From Pedobacter steynii (lineage in GTDB: Bacteria > Bacteroidota > Bacteroidia > Sphingobacteriales > Sphingobacteriaceae): a stretch of DNA of 64,000 nucleotides. Positions 39,564 through 49,002 of the stretch are shown here, one piece after another (within the stretch, counting starts at the first letter, position 1; each line of letters begins with the position of its first letter). The translations under genes and the position numbers were made by a program. The notes below the pieces were generated by a model, which saw only the letters and a list, made by a program, of their open reading frames with translations, was not told the origin of the DNA and ran no database searches. The stretch is from contig NZ_CP017141.1 in the NCBI RefSeq assembly GCF_001721645.1, forward strand, positions 2,728,001 through 2,792,000, given 5' to 3'.

Positions 39564-40271
39564 ATGAATTCATTATCACAATTAGATCAGGTAAAAACTA
39601 CTCCTTGGAGCGGCGGACGCTCACCGTGGTCGGTAGAGTACGGTAAAATAATGATGTGGTTTTTCTTACTTTCTGATGCATTCACATTCTCTTCATTATT
39701 GGTTTATTATGGAGCACAACGTTTCACTAAATTAACCTGGCCAGATCCGGATTTGGTTTTCCAATCTATTCCGGGCGTAATGGACCATGGTGCGCCATTA
39801 GTGTTTGTGGGTATCATGACTTTTATTTTGATCATGAGCTCTGTGACGATGGTACTTGCTGTAGAGGCAGGACACAGACGTTCTAAAAAAGAAGTAATCT
39901 GGTGGATGATTGCAACAATCGTTGGTGGATTTATGTTCCTTGGCTGTCAGGCTTTAGAGTGGACACACTTATTCCATGAAGGATTTGGATGGGGAAAAAT
40001 TCCTCCGATGGAAACATTGAAGCATCTGTTTAACGGAGAAGTTTCTACCGTTTCTGCACAGCAGTTTTCAAATCTATTCTTTACCATTACAGGATTTCAC
40101 GGTTTTCACGTATTTAGTGGGGTAATCATCAATATCATCATCTTGTTTATGACCATTAACGGAACGTTCGAAAAACGCGGACATTACCTGATGGTAGAGA
40201 AAGTTGGTTTATACTGGCACTTCGTAGACCTTGTATGGGTATTCGTATTTACATTCTTCTATTTAGTTTAA
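39564..40271 (+). CDS. Cytochrome c oxidase subunit III, second copy
   Basis: A 235-residue subunit III homologue with a longer N-terminus and an extra loop between helices (HEGFGWGKIPPMETLKHLFNG). Hallmarks are MMWFFLLSDAFTFSSLLVYYG, FTITGFHGFHVFSGVIINI and GLYWHFVDLVWVFVFTFFYL. About five to six TM helices. It lies 30 bases after the first copy. Confidence 0.92.
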   Translation: MNSLSQLDQVKTTPWSGGRSPWSVEYGKIMMWFFLLSDAFTFSSLLVYYGAQRFTKLTWPDPDLVFQSIPGVMDHGAPLVFVGIMTFILIMSSVTMVLAVEAGHRRSKKEVIWWMIATIVGGFMFLGCQALEWTHLFHEGFGWGKIPPMETLKHLFNGEVSTVSAQQFSNLFFTITGFHGFHVFSGVIINIIILFMTINGTFEKRGHYLMVEKVGLYWHFVDLVWVFVFTFFYLV

Positions 40272-40289
40272 TTATTCAATAAAAATATT

Positions 40290-40640
40290 ATGTCAGAGCA
40301 CGCACATACAGAAGAGCATGGACACGGCGAACATGCAGGCTTAACCAAGAAAAAAATATGGCAGGTATTTGGTATCCTTTTACTGATTACAGTAATAGAG
40401 TTTATCATTGCCCTTGTGATATTGCCAAAGGGATTAATGAGCCATGGTGTTGGTAATTTCCTATACATTGCCCTTACTTTATTAAAAGCATTTTATATTG
40501 TAGCTTATTTCATGCACTTAAAGTATGAGAAACTGGGTTTACAATTATCATTAACCGTATCGTTTATTTTTATTCTCTATTTTATAACATTAATGCTGAT
40601 TGAGGGTGGTTATCTGCACCTTCACATGCCGCTTGTTTAA
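40290..40640 (+). CDS. Cytochrome c oxidase subunit IV
   Basis: A 116-residue caa3-type subunit IV (COX4 pro) with three TM helices (about 24-45, 55-73 and 84-106), including IALTLLKAFYIVAYFMHLKYE. The N-terminal 15 residues contain five His, a short metal-binding-like tail like that of coxA. Its TAA stop overlaps the ATG of the SCO-like gene (TAATG). Confidence 0.9.
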   Translation: MSEHAHTEEHGHGEHAGLTKKKIWQVFGILLLITVIEFIIALVILPKGLMSHGVGNFLYIALTLLKAFYIVAYFMHLKYEKLGLQLSLTVSFIFILYFITLMLIEGGYLHLHMPLV

Positions 40641-41347
40641 TGAAGAGTTCTCAAATAAAAAAAATATTAATCCTGGTCACCATTTTAGCGGTACCAGGAT
40701 TTTTATATTATTTACTACAGGATAAAGGTAAAAACCGCTATAAGCCCTTACCTTTCTTTGGTCCTAAAGAAGTAGCCAAAACCTTTCATTCAGTACGTGG
40801 GAAAAAGATCCCGGATACGGTTTACCATCTGGTGCCTGATTTTAAATTGGTAAATCAGAAAGCGGACTCAGTGAGCTGGAAGAGCTATGAAGGAAAGATT
40901 ATTGTTCTGAACCTGTTCTATACCACAGGAAATACCTATTCTGTCAACTTTGCCAATAAGGCCATGAAGGCTTTTGAAGCAACCTACGCAAATAATAAGA
41001 CGGTTAATTTTGTCGGTTTAAGTATCGACCCTTCCAGGGATACTCCAAAAATATTGTCTGATTATGGGGCGGTTTTAGGTGCTAAAGCAGGTAAGTGGGA
41101 TTTACTAACGGGCGATAGCACTTCGATTTATAGTCTGGTTAATAAAGGACTGTTTATTGACGCACACCGGGAGTTACAGAATGGGGAGCAGAAGTTTGTA
41201 TATAGCAATATGTTTGTATTGCTGGATCCTCAGCATCGCATCCGTGGATATTATGAAGCAACCAGTCAGGAAGCTTTATCCAAACTGGACGACGAGATCA
41301 AGGTTTTAATTACCGAGGAGTTAAGAAATAATAAAGACGGAAGGTAA
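40640..41347 (+). CDS. SCO1/SenC-family protein lacking the copper-binding cysteines
   Basis: A 235-residue thioredoxin-fold protein with an N-terminal membrane anchor (about 8-25). SCO proteins normally deliver copper to CuA through CxxxC and a distal His. The fold is recognisable: VPDFKLVNQ, GKIIVLNLFYTT, VNFVGLSIDPSRDTPKILSDY and MFVLLDPQHRIRGYYEAT. The CxxxC positions, however, are G97 and S101 (FYTTGNTYS), the distal His region is KFVYSNMF, and the protein has no Cys anywhere. It cannot use the normal copper or thiol chemistry, so a structural role or a second, canonical SCO elsewhere is likely. Confidence 0.85.
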   Translation: MKSSQIKKILILVTILAVPGFLYYLLQDKGKNRYKPLPFFGPKEVAKTFHSVRGKKIPDTVYHLVPDFKLVNQKADSVSWKSYEGKIIVLNLFYTTGNTYSVNFANKAMKAFEATYANNKTVNFVGLSIDPSRDTPKILSDYGAVLGAKAGKWDLLTGDSTSIYSLVNKGLFIDAHRELQNGEQKFVYSNMFVLLDPQHRIRGYYEATSQEALSKLDDEIKVLITEELRNNKDGR

Positions 41348-41369
41348 ACTTCCATAATACCAGAATAAG

Positions 41370-41936
41370 ATGAATGATAAGTTTTTTTTACGTTTAGTGT
41401 GGATCGTTACCGCTGTTGTGTTAACTGTTGTTATTGCTTTAAAATTGGTTCCTGCACCAACCACTAAACCATCTTTCATTTATCTGTTGCCTCATATTAT
41501 CGGAGGCATCAATGCCACTTGTTCGGTGTTACTGATCGTCTCCCTGATTTTTATTCGTAAAGGAAATATTCAGGCGCATAAGATTACCAATATCATCACT
41601 TTTATCTTATCGGCTATATTTTTGGTTTTCTACATTCTGTTCCATTTATATGAAAAGGATACTAAGTTTGGTGACCTGGATCATAACGGGATCTTATCTG
41701 TAGCGGAACTGGCCGCTGTAGGTAGCACGAGATACGTTTATTTCTTCATTTTGGCCACTCATATCATTCTTGCTGTGGTGGTATTGCCTTTAATCCTGCT
41801 GAGCTTTTACAGAGGCTTAAACATGCAGGTTGCACTTCATAAAAAGATTGTGCGCTGGTCTTATCCGGTTTGGTTGTATGTAGCGGTTACCGGAGTTGTG
41901 GTTTACCTGATGATCTCTCCTTATTACAATTTCTAA
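41370..41936 (+). CDS. DUF420-family membrane protein
   Basis: A 188-residue membrane protein with about five TM helices. Characteristic His-containing segments are LPHIIGGINATCSVLLIVSL, IQAHKITNIITF, LATHIILAVVVLP and ALHKKIVRWSYPVWLYVAVTGVVVYLM. DUF420 genes often accompany caa3-type oxidase genes and are suspected in assembly. It is the last gene of the ctaA operon; only a weak hairpin (41998-42019) follows. Confidence 0.88.
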   Translation: MNDKFFLRLVWIVTAVVLTVVIALKLVPAPTTKPSFIYLLPHIIGGINATCSVLLIVSLIFIRKGNIQAHKITNIITFILSAIFLVFYILFHLYEKDTKFGDLDHNGILSVAELAAVGSTRYVYFFILATHIILAVVVLPLILLSFYRGLNMQVALHKKIVRWSYPVWLYVAVTGVVVYLMISPYYNF

Positions 41937-41997
41937 TCCTACCTTTTATTTCTTTTATTTGAATTGATTTTTTTAATTTAAAGTGAAAATCTTGATG

Positions 41998-42019
41998 TAA
42001 TAGAGGATTGTCTCTATTA
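41998..42019 (+). terminator. Weak hairpin after the oxidase-assembly operon
   Basis: TAATAGAG (41998-42005) pairs with CTCTATTA (42012-42019) across a six-base loop. There is no tight T-run, so termination is doubtful. It stands in the 196-base gap before the FecI-type sigma gene. Confidence 0.35.
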
Positions 42020-42132
42020 TAGTTAATAATATTTTATTTTCTCATTAATAATTCCTTCTTAAATCATATTTTAGGGCTATTAAAGTAATAATTTCGATTT
42101 TGTTCAAATTATTCTAATTGGTTAGGAGTGTG

Positions 42133-42750
42133 ATGCGTGTTAGACAATCAATTGAGGTAATTTCAGGGAGTGATCTACTCTTACTTATTGAGGATAACAA
42201 TAAGGATGCATTCACTGATTTTTATTCTCATCATTTCAGGAAATTAATTCTGGTTTCTGACAAATATGTTCAGAGTATTCCTGCTGCAGAAGAAATTGTA
42301 CAAGATGTTTTTCTAAAAATATGGGAGGAGAAAGAGTTATTGTCAGAAATCAAATCCATTAACGCTTATCTATACCGAAGTGTAGTGAATTCGTCTATTA
42401 ACTTCGTCAATCGTCAAAAGAATATAGAAAAACACCACCTTAAAATTGCGGATCATGTAGTTATCGATGATGCTGAAAGACATGAAGAGGAAAATGAGTT
42501 GATTGTTCTGCTATATCATGAGATTGAACTGCTTCCTGAAAAGTGCCAGCAGGTTTTTAAACTGAGCAGATTGGAAGGATTAAAATATCGTGATATTGCC
42601 TTGCGATTGAATATTTCTGAGAAGACAGTTGAAAATCATATGGGGAATGCACTTAAGATCCTTCGAAGTCGTGTTTCTAAAGCGGCGGAGCAAAGCCCTT
42701 TGAGAAAGAAGTTCAAATATTTCTATCTGATGGCCATGTATTTATACTAA
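42133..42750 (+). CDS. FecI-type ECF RNA polymerase sigma factor
   Basis: A 205-residue sigma factor of the group that controls SusCD/TonB loci in Bacteroidota. Region 2 is seen at YSHHFRKLILVSDKYVQSIPAAEEIVQDVFLKIWE, and region 4 at LPEKCQQVFKLSRLEGLKYRDIALRLNISEKTVENHMGNALK. I chose ATG 42133, which has AGGAG five bases before it; a TTG at 42118 is an alternative. It should switch on the SusC operon when released by the FecR protein that follows. Confidence 0.92.
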   Translation: MRVRQSIEVISGSDLLLLIEDNNKDAFTDFYSHHFRKLILVSDKYVQSIPAAEEIVQDVFLKIWEEKELLSEIKSINAYLYRSVVNSSINFVNRQKNIEKHHLKIADHVVIDDAERHEEENELIVLLYHEIELLPEKCQQVFKLSRLEGLKYRDIALRLNISEKTVENHMGNALKILRSRVSKAAEQSPLRKKFKYFYLMAMYLY

Positions 42751-42800
42751 GTCTGCCATCTTTTAAAACATTAAATAAATATTATTTTTTTATTCATATC

Positions 42801-42820
42801 TGACTAGGGGTTTTTAGTCA
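42801..42820 (+). promoter_or_regulatory. Small palindrome with a G/T-rich loop between the sigma and anti-sigma genes
   Basis: TGACTA (42801-42806) and TAGTCA (42815-42820) flank GGGGTTTT. It lies 32 bases before the fecR-type start in an otherwise gene-free gap of 101 bases. It could be an operator or sigma-specific promoter element for the anti-sigma/SusC transcript; this is inference from position. Confidence 0.3.
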
Positions 42821-42851
42821 CCCATTTGTCTTATATACAAACCTAACCGAA

Positions 42852-43817
42852 TTGCAAGACAAACTAACCTTTCAGGATATGATCCTGAAACACTTCGATG
42901 AACCAGAAAATCAAATTTTAGCGGCAGAGGTTTCTCGTTTGAGAGGTCAGTCTGAGGAAAATGAGATCTATTTTCAGCAGACGAAAAGAATATGGGACAA
43001 TGCAGCTGAGACACAGCAATTGCAAGGAATTGATGTAGAGAAATCCGTACTTAATTTCAGATTACGCCTGGATGCAGCTACTTATTCTGAGCCTCGCAGA
43101 ATTTTCAGCTGGAGTAAAGTCGCTGCCGCTGCAGTTGTGGTTATTGCTGTCGGAATATGGATTTATAGTAAAGAAACCGCGGTAAATTACATCGTTAAAA
43201 AAACAGATAGCGCCATAGACTCTGTGCTGTTAAACGATGGTTCTAAGATCATCCTGGCGGCAAATAGTACCGTTAGCTATCCTGAAACGTTTTCTAATGC
43301 CGAACGCCCCTTGAATTTATTAAAAGGGAAAGCCTTTTTTCTTGTCGCCAAGGATTCAAAGCGTCCTTTTGAAGTGTCTATCGGAAATTCCAAGGTTAAA
43401 GTCCTGGGTACTTCATTTAACATTAGTTATTCAGAAACAAATATAGATCTGTTGGTAGAAACGGGGAAAGTAATGTTTACGCCTAATGAGAAAAGCAAGC
43501 CTTCTATTCTGCAGGCCGGTCAAGGCATTAACTACCGCTATGTGGAAAACACCATACAGATGAATAATAATGAGAATGCTTCAGCCTGGTTTACAAAAGA
43601 ATTGCGCTTCGTGGATACACCGCTCGATGAAGTCTGCAGGCAGCTAAGTGAGTATTATGGCATTCATATCGAGCTCCACGACCGGAAGCTTACCGTAAAG
43701 AAGTTTAATGCAAATTTTAAAAATACAAGTCTGGAGGAGGCATTAACCGCGCTGAAAGAGACTTATTCTATCAAAATAAAAAGGGAGGATCAGAAGATCA
43801 TCATCAAGAGCTTATAA
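42852..43817 (+). CDS. FecR-type anti-sigma factor
   Basis: A 321-residue inner-membrane anti-sigma factor. The cytoplasmic N-terminus (1-80) should bind the sigma factor, one TM helix lies at about 88-105, and the periplasmic FecR domain follows with SVLLNDGSKIILAANSTVSYPETF and the KVLGTSFNISYSE strand. A C-terminal DUF4974-type segment (RFVDTPLDEVCRQLSEYYGIHIEL...) resembles STN and probably contacts the SusC STN domain. The start is TTG at 42852; ATG 42879 is an alternative that loses nine residues. Confidence 0.9.
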   Translation: MQDKLTFQDMILKHFDEPENQILAAEVSRLRGQSEENEIYFQQTKRIWDNAAETQQLQGIDVEKSVLNFRLRLDAATYSEPRRIFSWSKVAAAAVVVIAVGIWIYSKETAVNYIVKKTDSAIDSVLLNDGSKIILAANSTVSYPETFSNAERPLNLLKGKAFFLVAKDSKRPFEVSIGNSKVKVLGTSFNISYSETNIDLLVETGKVMFTPNEKSKPSILQAGQGINYRYVENTIQMNNNENASAWFTKELRFVDTPLDEVCRQLSEYYGIHIELHDRKLTVKKFNANFKNTSLEEALTALKETYSIKIKREDQKIIIKSL

Positions 43818-43847
43818 TCAACTTTAAAACCAATCAACTATTAATTT

Positions 43848-46800
43848 ATGGAGAAAAACTACCAAAGAAAATTGCGGAGATTGAAGTATGGCCTCAGCGC
43901 CTTATTATTCTTCACTTTTTTTTGTTTTTCATTTGCGAAGGCAGATGAATTGCAGTATGGCGCGATCAAGACAGAGAGACTAGAGAATTATCTAAGAACA
44001 ATAGAAAATGCTTACAAAATAAGTTTTGTTTATGATGCAGCTCAGATCAATAAGGAGATGAGTATTGACGTTCCTGTTAAGCTGATTTCTATCAGAACGG
44101 ATCTTGAGCCGTTGAAATCAAGAGGGATTAACTATAGTATTGTCGGTAAACAGGTAATTCTGAAAAAGGCCCCTGTTGTAGCGGTAAACAAAGACATTGT
44201 AGTTAAAGGTATCGTAAGATCAAAGTCAGCCAATGGCCAAACCGAGACATTACCTGGTGCCAGTGTTCGTGAAAAAGGCGCTTCGAACGGGGTGTCGACC
44301 AATAGCAATGGTGAATTCCAGATCAAGGTAAAAGATGATGCTGTTCTTGTATTTACCGCAATCGGATATAAAAGTCAGGAAATAACCGTTGCAGGAAAGA
44401 CAGCGATCAATGTAGTCCTGGAAGAAGACATCAGTCAGTTAAAGGAAGTAACTATTTCTACGGGTTACCAAAACCTGAATAAGAAGCTATTTACCGGTGC
44501 TGCTACAAAATTGAAGGCAGTAGATGTGGAGAGAAGCGGTATTCAGGATGTGAGTCGTATGTTGGAAGGTCAGGTAGCAGGGGTATCTGTGCAGAACGTT
44601 TCGGGTACTTTTGGTGCAGCTCCGAAAATTCGTGTACGTGGGGCAACGTCTATCAGTGGAGACAATAAGCCATTGTGGGTCGTAGATGGGATTATTCTTG
44701 AAGATATCGTCAATATTTCCAATGAGCAATTGTCGACAGGAGACCCTTCAACACTTATCGGATCCTCTGTAGCAGGTTTGAATCCTGATGACATTGAAAG
44801 CTTCGAAATTTTGAGAGATGCTTCTGCTACGGCAATGTATGGTGCAAGAGCAATGAATGGTGTGGTTGTAGTGACGACAAAAAAAGGTAAAAATACTGAG
44901 GGGCAGCCGGTAATTTCCTATTCCGGAAACTTCACTACTTTCTTAAAGCCTACCTATAGCCAGTTTGATATTATGAATTCTGCCGACCAAATGCAGGTTT
45001 ATCTTGATATGCAAGGAAAAGGATGGTTAAATCACGCTGATGTTTCTTCAGCTTCAAATGGTGGTGTTTTTCGTAAGATGTATGACCAGTTGTATGTTTA
45101 TAACCCCATCACAAAAACTTATGCGTTGAGAAATGATGAAGCCAGCCGCACTCAGTTTCTAAACCGTTATGCGAATGCGAATACAGATTGGTTTGATTTG
45201 TTATTCCGAAATTCTCTGATGCAAGATCATTCCCTTAGCATTATTGCGGGTTCGGCAAAATCTAAAATTTATGCTTCCACGAGTTTTTTAAATGATAGTG
45301 GCTGGACTGTAGGCGATGGTGTGAAACGCTTTACCGGTACTATCCGTGGAAATTTTGACATTAACGATCGGTTGCAGATTGAATTATCTACACAAGGAAA
45401 CGTTAGAGATCAACGCAGTCCTGGTACCGTGAACAGGGACAATGATGCTGTTTCAGGCCGGTTAAATAGAGATTTTGATATTAATCCATTTAAATATGCA
45501 TTGAATACCAGTCGTGTTCTAACTGCTTTTAATGAAGATGGCAGCAAAGAATATTTTACTCAAAACTATGCACCATTTAACATTCTGAATGAATTGGAAA
45601 ACAATAGTATTAAGACAAGTATTGTTGATTTGAAAGTACAGGCAGGCTTAAAATATAAAATTCTGGAAGGTTTAAAGTATTCATTTGATGGAGCTTACCG
45701 GTTTGTGAAGTCAGACAGAGAGCATAGCATTACAGAATATTCTAACACTGCACAGGCTTACCGTGCGTATGGCAATCAAAATGTAATTGAAAACAATAGA
45801 TTTTTATATAGAGATCCTAGTAAACCAGGATCACTTCCACAGATTGTACTTCCTGAAGGTGGGTTTTACAATGTCACCAGCAATAACCTTGTAAATTATT
45901 ACATGCGTCATTCCGTTGAATATGATAAAGTTTTCAATGAGGATCACTTATTTAATGCATTTGGATCTGCGGAGTTGAGGTATATTGACAAACAGAGTCG
46001 TTTTAATAATGGAGTTGGTTATCAATTTGACAGAGGAGGGGTTCCCTTTTTAACTCCTGATTATTTTAAACAGAATATTGAGGCCAACAGTTTCTATTAT
46101 GGAATGGGTACAGAATATGAACGTTATTTATCGTACATGGCAAGAGCCGCATATTCCTATAAAGGAAAATACAGTATCAATGCGACTGGCCGTTATGACG
46201 GTTCCAACCTGCTGGGAGAATCTCCTGTTGCGCGCTGGTTACCAACCTGGAATGTCAGTGGTGCATGGAATATGCATGAGGAAGATTTCTTCAAGAAACA
46301 AAACATTTTAAGCCGGGCAACCATACGTGCCACTTACGGCTTAACTGCAAGTACTGCAAATGCGAAAAACTCGACAATCATTTTCCGTAATCAAACAACC
46401 AGAAGACCTGATAATATTGATAAGGAATCTTCTATTTATATTGATGGTCTGGAAAACAGCGAGTTGACCTGGGAAAAGCAATATGAGACCAACCTTGGTT
46501 TTGATCTGGGCTTTTTTAAAGAAAGGTTCTCGCTATCTGTGGATTTATACAAACGTAATGGTTATGACCTGATCGGGCGTATTCCAACATCAGGAATCGG
46601 TGGTGAAGGCTTTAAGCTGGCTAACTATGCTGATATGAAATCCAAAGGAATTGAACTGACCTTGAATGCGAAGGTAATTGACCATCAGAAATTCAAATGG
46701 AGTACCAACTTAAATTTTGGTTTTCATAAAGGAGAAATCACCAGTCTTGAGAATGAGCCAACGATCTTCAATTTGATTACTGAAGATGGAGGAGCAAGGG

Positions 46801-47477
46801 TAGGTTATCCTCAACGTGGATTGTTCTCTATTGTATTTGATGGATTGGACCATTCAACAGGTGTTCCGACTTTTATTAACGAAAAAGGAGAGAGACAATC
46901 CCAGTCTGTTTATTTCCAAAGCAATAATCTTGCTCATCTGAAATATGAAGGTCAGATTGATCCTAAGTTAACCGGTGGTTATTCCAACAGATTTAGCTAC
47001 GGAGGGTTTTCATTATCTGCATTGGTGACTTTCAGTGCGGGGAATAAAGTTCGTTTGAGTCCTAATTATAGCAATAGGTATACCGATCTTTCTGCCACAT
47101 CAAATGATTTCCTTGGCCGCTGGACCATGCCAGGAGATGAGCTTAAAACAAGAATTCCTTCCATTGCCGATCGTTATGTCGAGGCTAATTTACCTGTCGG
47201 TGCTTATCCGTACAACACTTATAATTATTCTACTGAGCGCGTGGCAGATGGGGGTTTTGTTCGTCTGAAACAAGTTATGCTTACTTACCAGGTTCCAAAG
47301 GACTGGGCAAAACGCATTGGTGCGTCAAATGCTTCAGTAGGTTTGGTAGGTAATAACGTTTGGTTGATCTATTCGGATAAGCGTTTGAACGGACAAGATC
47401 CTGAATTTTTTGGAGCTGGAGGGGTTGCAATGCCAATTCCGCACCAATATTCACTATCATTAAAACTCGGATTTTAA
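43848..47477 (+). CDS. SusC/RagA-type TonB-dependent receptor with signalling STN domain
   Basis: A 1209-residue outer-membrane transporter. After a signal sequence (about 1-33) comes an STN domain (about 40-105, RTIENAYKISFVYDAAQ...), the part that signals to FecR. Then come a carboxypeptidase-like domain (about 118-195, GIVRSKSANG...VLVFTAIGYKSQ), the plug (MLEGQVAGVSVQ, IRVRGATSISGDNKPLWVVDGI, DASATAMYGARAMNGVVVVTTKKG) and a barrel ending LSLKLGF. With SusD it forms a lidded import channel powered by TonB. Context points to a protein- or peptide-related or otherwise non-glycan substrate; no glycoside hydrolase is nearby. Confidence 0.96.
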   Translation: MEKNYQRKLRRLKYGLSALLFFTFFCFSFAKADELQYGAIKTERLENYLRTIENAYKISFVYDAAQINKEMSIDVPVKLISIRTDLEPLKSRGINYSIVGKQVILKKAPVVAVNKDIVVKGIVRSKSANGQTETLPGASVREKGASNGVSTNSNGEFQIKVKDDAVLVFTAIGYKSQEITVAGKTAINVVLEEDISQLKEVTISTGYQNLNKKLFTGAATKLKAVDVERSGIQDVSRMLEGQVAGVSVQNVSGTFGAAPKIRVRGATSISGDNKPLWVVDGIILEDIVNISNEQLSTGDPSTLIGSSVAGLNPDDIESFEILRDASATAMYGARAMNGVVVVTTKKGKNTEGQPVISYSGNFTTFLKPTYSQFDIMNSADQMQVYLDMQGKGWLNHADVSSASNGGVFRKMYDQLYVYNPITKTYALRNDEASRTQFLNRYANANTDWFDLLFRNSLMQDHSLSIIAGSAKSKIYASTSFLNDSGWTVGDGVKRFTGTIRGNFDINDRLQIELSTQGNVRDQRSPGTVNRDNDAVSGRLNRDFDINPFKYALNTSRVLTAFNEDGSKEYFTQNYAPFNILNELENNSIKTSIVDLKVQAGLKYKILEGLKYSFDGAYRFVKSDREHSITEYSNTAQAYRAYGNQNVIENNRFLYRDPSKPGSLPQIVLPEGGFYNVTSNNLVNYYMRHSVEYDKVFNEDHLFNAFGSAELRYIDKQSRFNNGVGYQFDRGGVPFLTPDYFKQNIEANSFYYGMGTEYERYLSYMARAAYSYKGKYSINATGRYDGSNLLGESPVARWLPTWNVSGAWNMHEEDFFKKQNILSRATIRATYGLTASTANAKNSTIIFRNQTTRRPDNIDKESSIYIDGLENSELTWEKQYETNLGFDLGFFKERFSLSVDLYKRNGYDLIGRIPTSGIGGEGFKLANYADMKSKGIELTLNAKVIDHQKFKWSTNLNFGFHKGEITSLENEPTIFNLITEDGGARVGYPQRGLFSIVFDGLDHSTGVPTFINEKGERQSQSVYFQSNNLAHLKYEGQIDPKLTGGYSNRFSYGGFSLSALVTFSAGNKVRLSPNYSNRYTDLSATSNDFLGRWTMPGDELKTRIPSIADRYVEANLPVGAYPYNTYNYSTERVADGGFVRLKQVMLTYQVPKDWAKRIGASNASVGLVGNNVWLIYSDKRLNGQDPEFFGAGGVAMPIPHQYSLSLKLGF

Positions 47478-47488
47478 ATTAGAAGAAC

Positions 47489-48976
47489 ATGAAACTTAAT
47501 AAATATATCTATTATATCGCATTGTCCGGAGTGCTTTTGACCGCGGCAGGATGCAAAAAATACCTGGAAAAGACACCGGATTTACGTACCAAACTAAATT
47601 CTAAAGATAAGGTTGCTCAATTATTAGTATCTGCTTATCCAAAGGCAGATTACCTTTCTTTTACAGAGAACTCTTCGGATAATTCAGAAGATAAAGGACC
47701 AAGTACAGAATATATAGATTACGGTTCAAATACGTTATGGGAAGCTGCTTATTTCTGGAGAGATTTTGAAAATGGCGCAAGTACCCCCGGCAGCTCCGAT
47801 GGTTATTGGAATGCATGCTACCTGGCGATTGCTTCGGCGAATAGTGCCCTGGAATATATCGACGAACATCCTAATGATGTGAGTCTGATTCCTTATAGGG
47901 GAGAGGCTTTAGTGGCCAGAGCTTATGCGCATTTTATGCTGGTAACACTATATTCCAAAACTTATAATATTGGAGGCGATAATACTTCTCCAGGTATTCC
48001 ATATGTAACGAAACCGGAGACTGTTGTTGCCGGACAATATAAGCGGGAAACGGTTAGGGAAACTTATGACAAGATCGAACGTGACCTGACTGAAGGAATT
48101 ACTATGATTAACAATTCGGTATATAAAGTCCCTAAATACCATTTTACTTCTAATGCTGCTAATGCATTTGCAGCAAGGTTCTATTTGTTTAAAGGTGATT
48201 ATAATAAGGTGATTACCTATGCAGGAAAAGTATTTACTTCAGCTGCTCAGGCGAAGACTATGCTTAGACCATGGAACACTTCTTACCTGGCATTATCAAG
48301 CGGAGAGTTCAGAACGGCTTTCACTCAGTCCAACCAGAATTCGAATTTATTATTAGCTGAAGCCGGCTCAGCCTGGGCCCGGAATTTTTATGGCAGGTAT
48401 TCATTGGGTCAAACGGTTATGGCGACTATAGATGGTCCAAACATCAGTGGTGGACGTTTTGCTCACCGTAATTTTAACAGAGAGCCTTTTTATTCTCTGC
48501 TTAAGTTTAAAGAGTTGTTTTTTGAAAGCCAGATTGGTTCTGGTTTCGGAGATCCTTACGTTATGGTTCCTTTATTTACCAGCGATGAGCTGTTAATGAA
48601 CCGGGCCGAGGCTTATAGCTCCAGTAATCAGTTTGATTTGGCTCTGGCAGATATTAATACTTTCTTAAGTACCAGAATCCTGAATTATAATCCAGCTGCG
48701 CATGAAGTAACGCTGGCTAAAATAGCCACTTATTATGGTACTCCTGATGCAAAAGCCGGATTGATTAAGACCATTCTGGACCTGAAAAAAGTAGAGTTTA
48801 TTTCGGAGGGATTACGATGGTTTGATTTGAACAGGCATAAATTGACTATCAGACACCTTGTGCTGGATGCCAACAGGGGGAAAACTTATATCGAATTAAA
48901 AGCTGATGATCCGCGCAGGTTATTCCAGTTGCCAAATCCGGTTGTAAAAGCGGGACTGGAATTGAACCCAAGATAA
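47489..48976 (+). CDS. SusD/RagB-type substrate-binding lipoprotein
   Basis: A 495-residue surface lipoprotein with lipobox LTAAGC (C22), the lid of the SusC channel. The helical SusD fold is seen in NACYLAIASANSALEYIDEHP, ALVARAYAHFMLVTLYSKTYN and, near the end, LLMNRAEAYSSSNQFDLALADIN followed by KVEFISEGLRWFDLNRHKLTI. It begins 11 bases after susC. Confidence 0.94.
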   Translation: MKLNKYIYYIALSGVLLTAAGCKKYLEKTPDLRTKLNSKDKVAQLLVSAYPKADYLSFTENSSDNSEDKGPSTEYIDYGSNTLWEAAYFWRDFENGASTPGSSDGYWNACYLAIASANSALEYIDEHPNDVSLIPYRGEALVARAYAHFMLVTLYSKTYNIGGDNTSPGIPYVTKPETVVAGQYKRETVRETYDKIERDLTEGITMINNSVYKVPKYHFTSNAANAFAARFYLFKGDYNKVITYAGKVFTSAAQAKTMLRPWNTSYLALSSGEFRTAFTQSNQNSNLLLAEAGSAWARNFYGRYSLGQTVMATIDGPNISGGRFAHRNFNREPFYSLLKFKELFFESQIGSGFGDPYVMVPLFTSDELLMNRAEAYSSSNQFDLALADINTFLSTRILNYNPAAHEVTLAKIATYYGTPDAKAGLIKTILDLKKVEFISEGLRWFDLNRHKLTIRHLVLDANRGKTYIELKADDPRRLFQLPNPVVKAGLELNPR

Positions 48977-49002
48977 TAAGGACACACGATAAGAAATTAT
49001 AA

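Noticed and set aside
38943..40271. Two subunit III genes as a recent tandem duplication.
   Set aside because: The proteins differ in length, N-terminus and loops, and paired subunit III genes are normal in this phylum.
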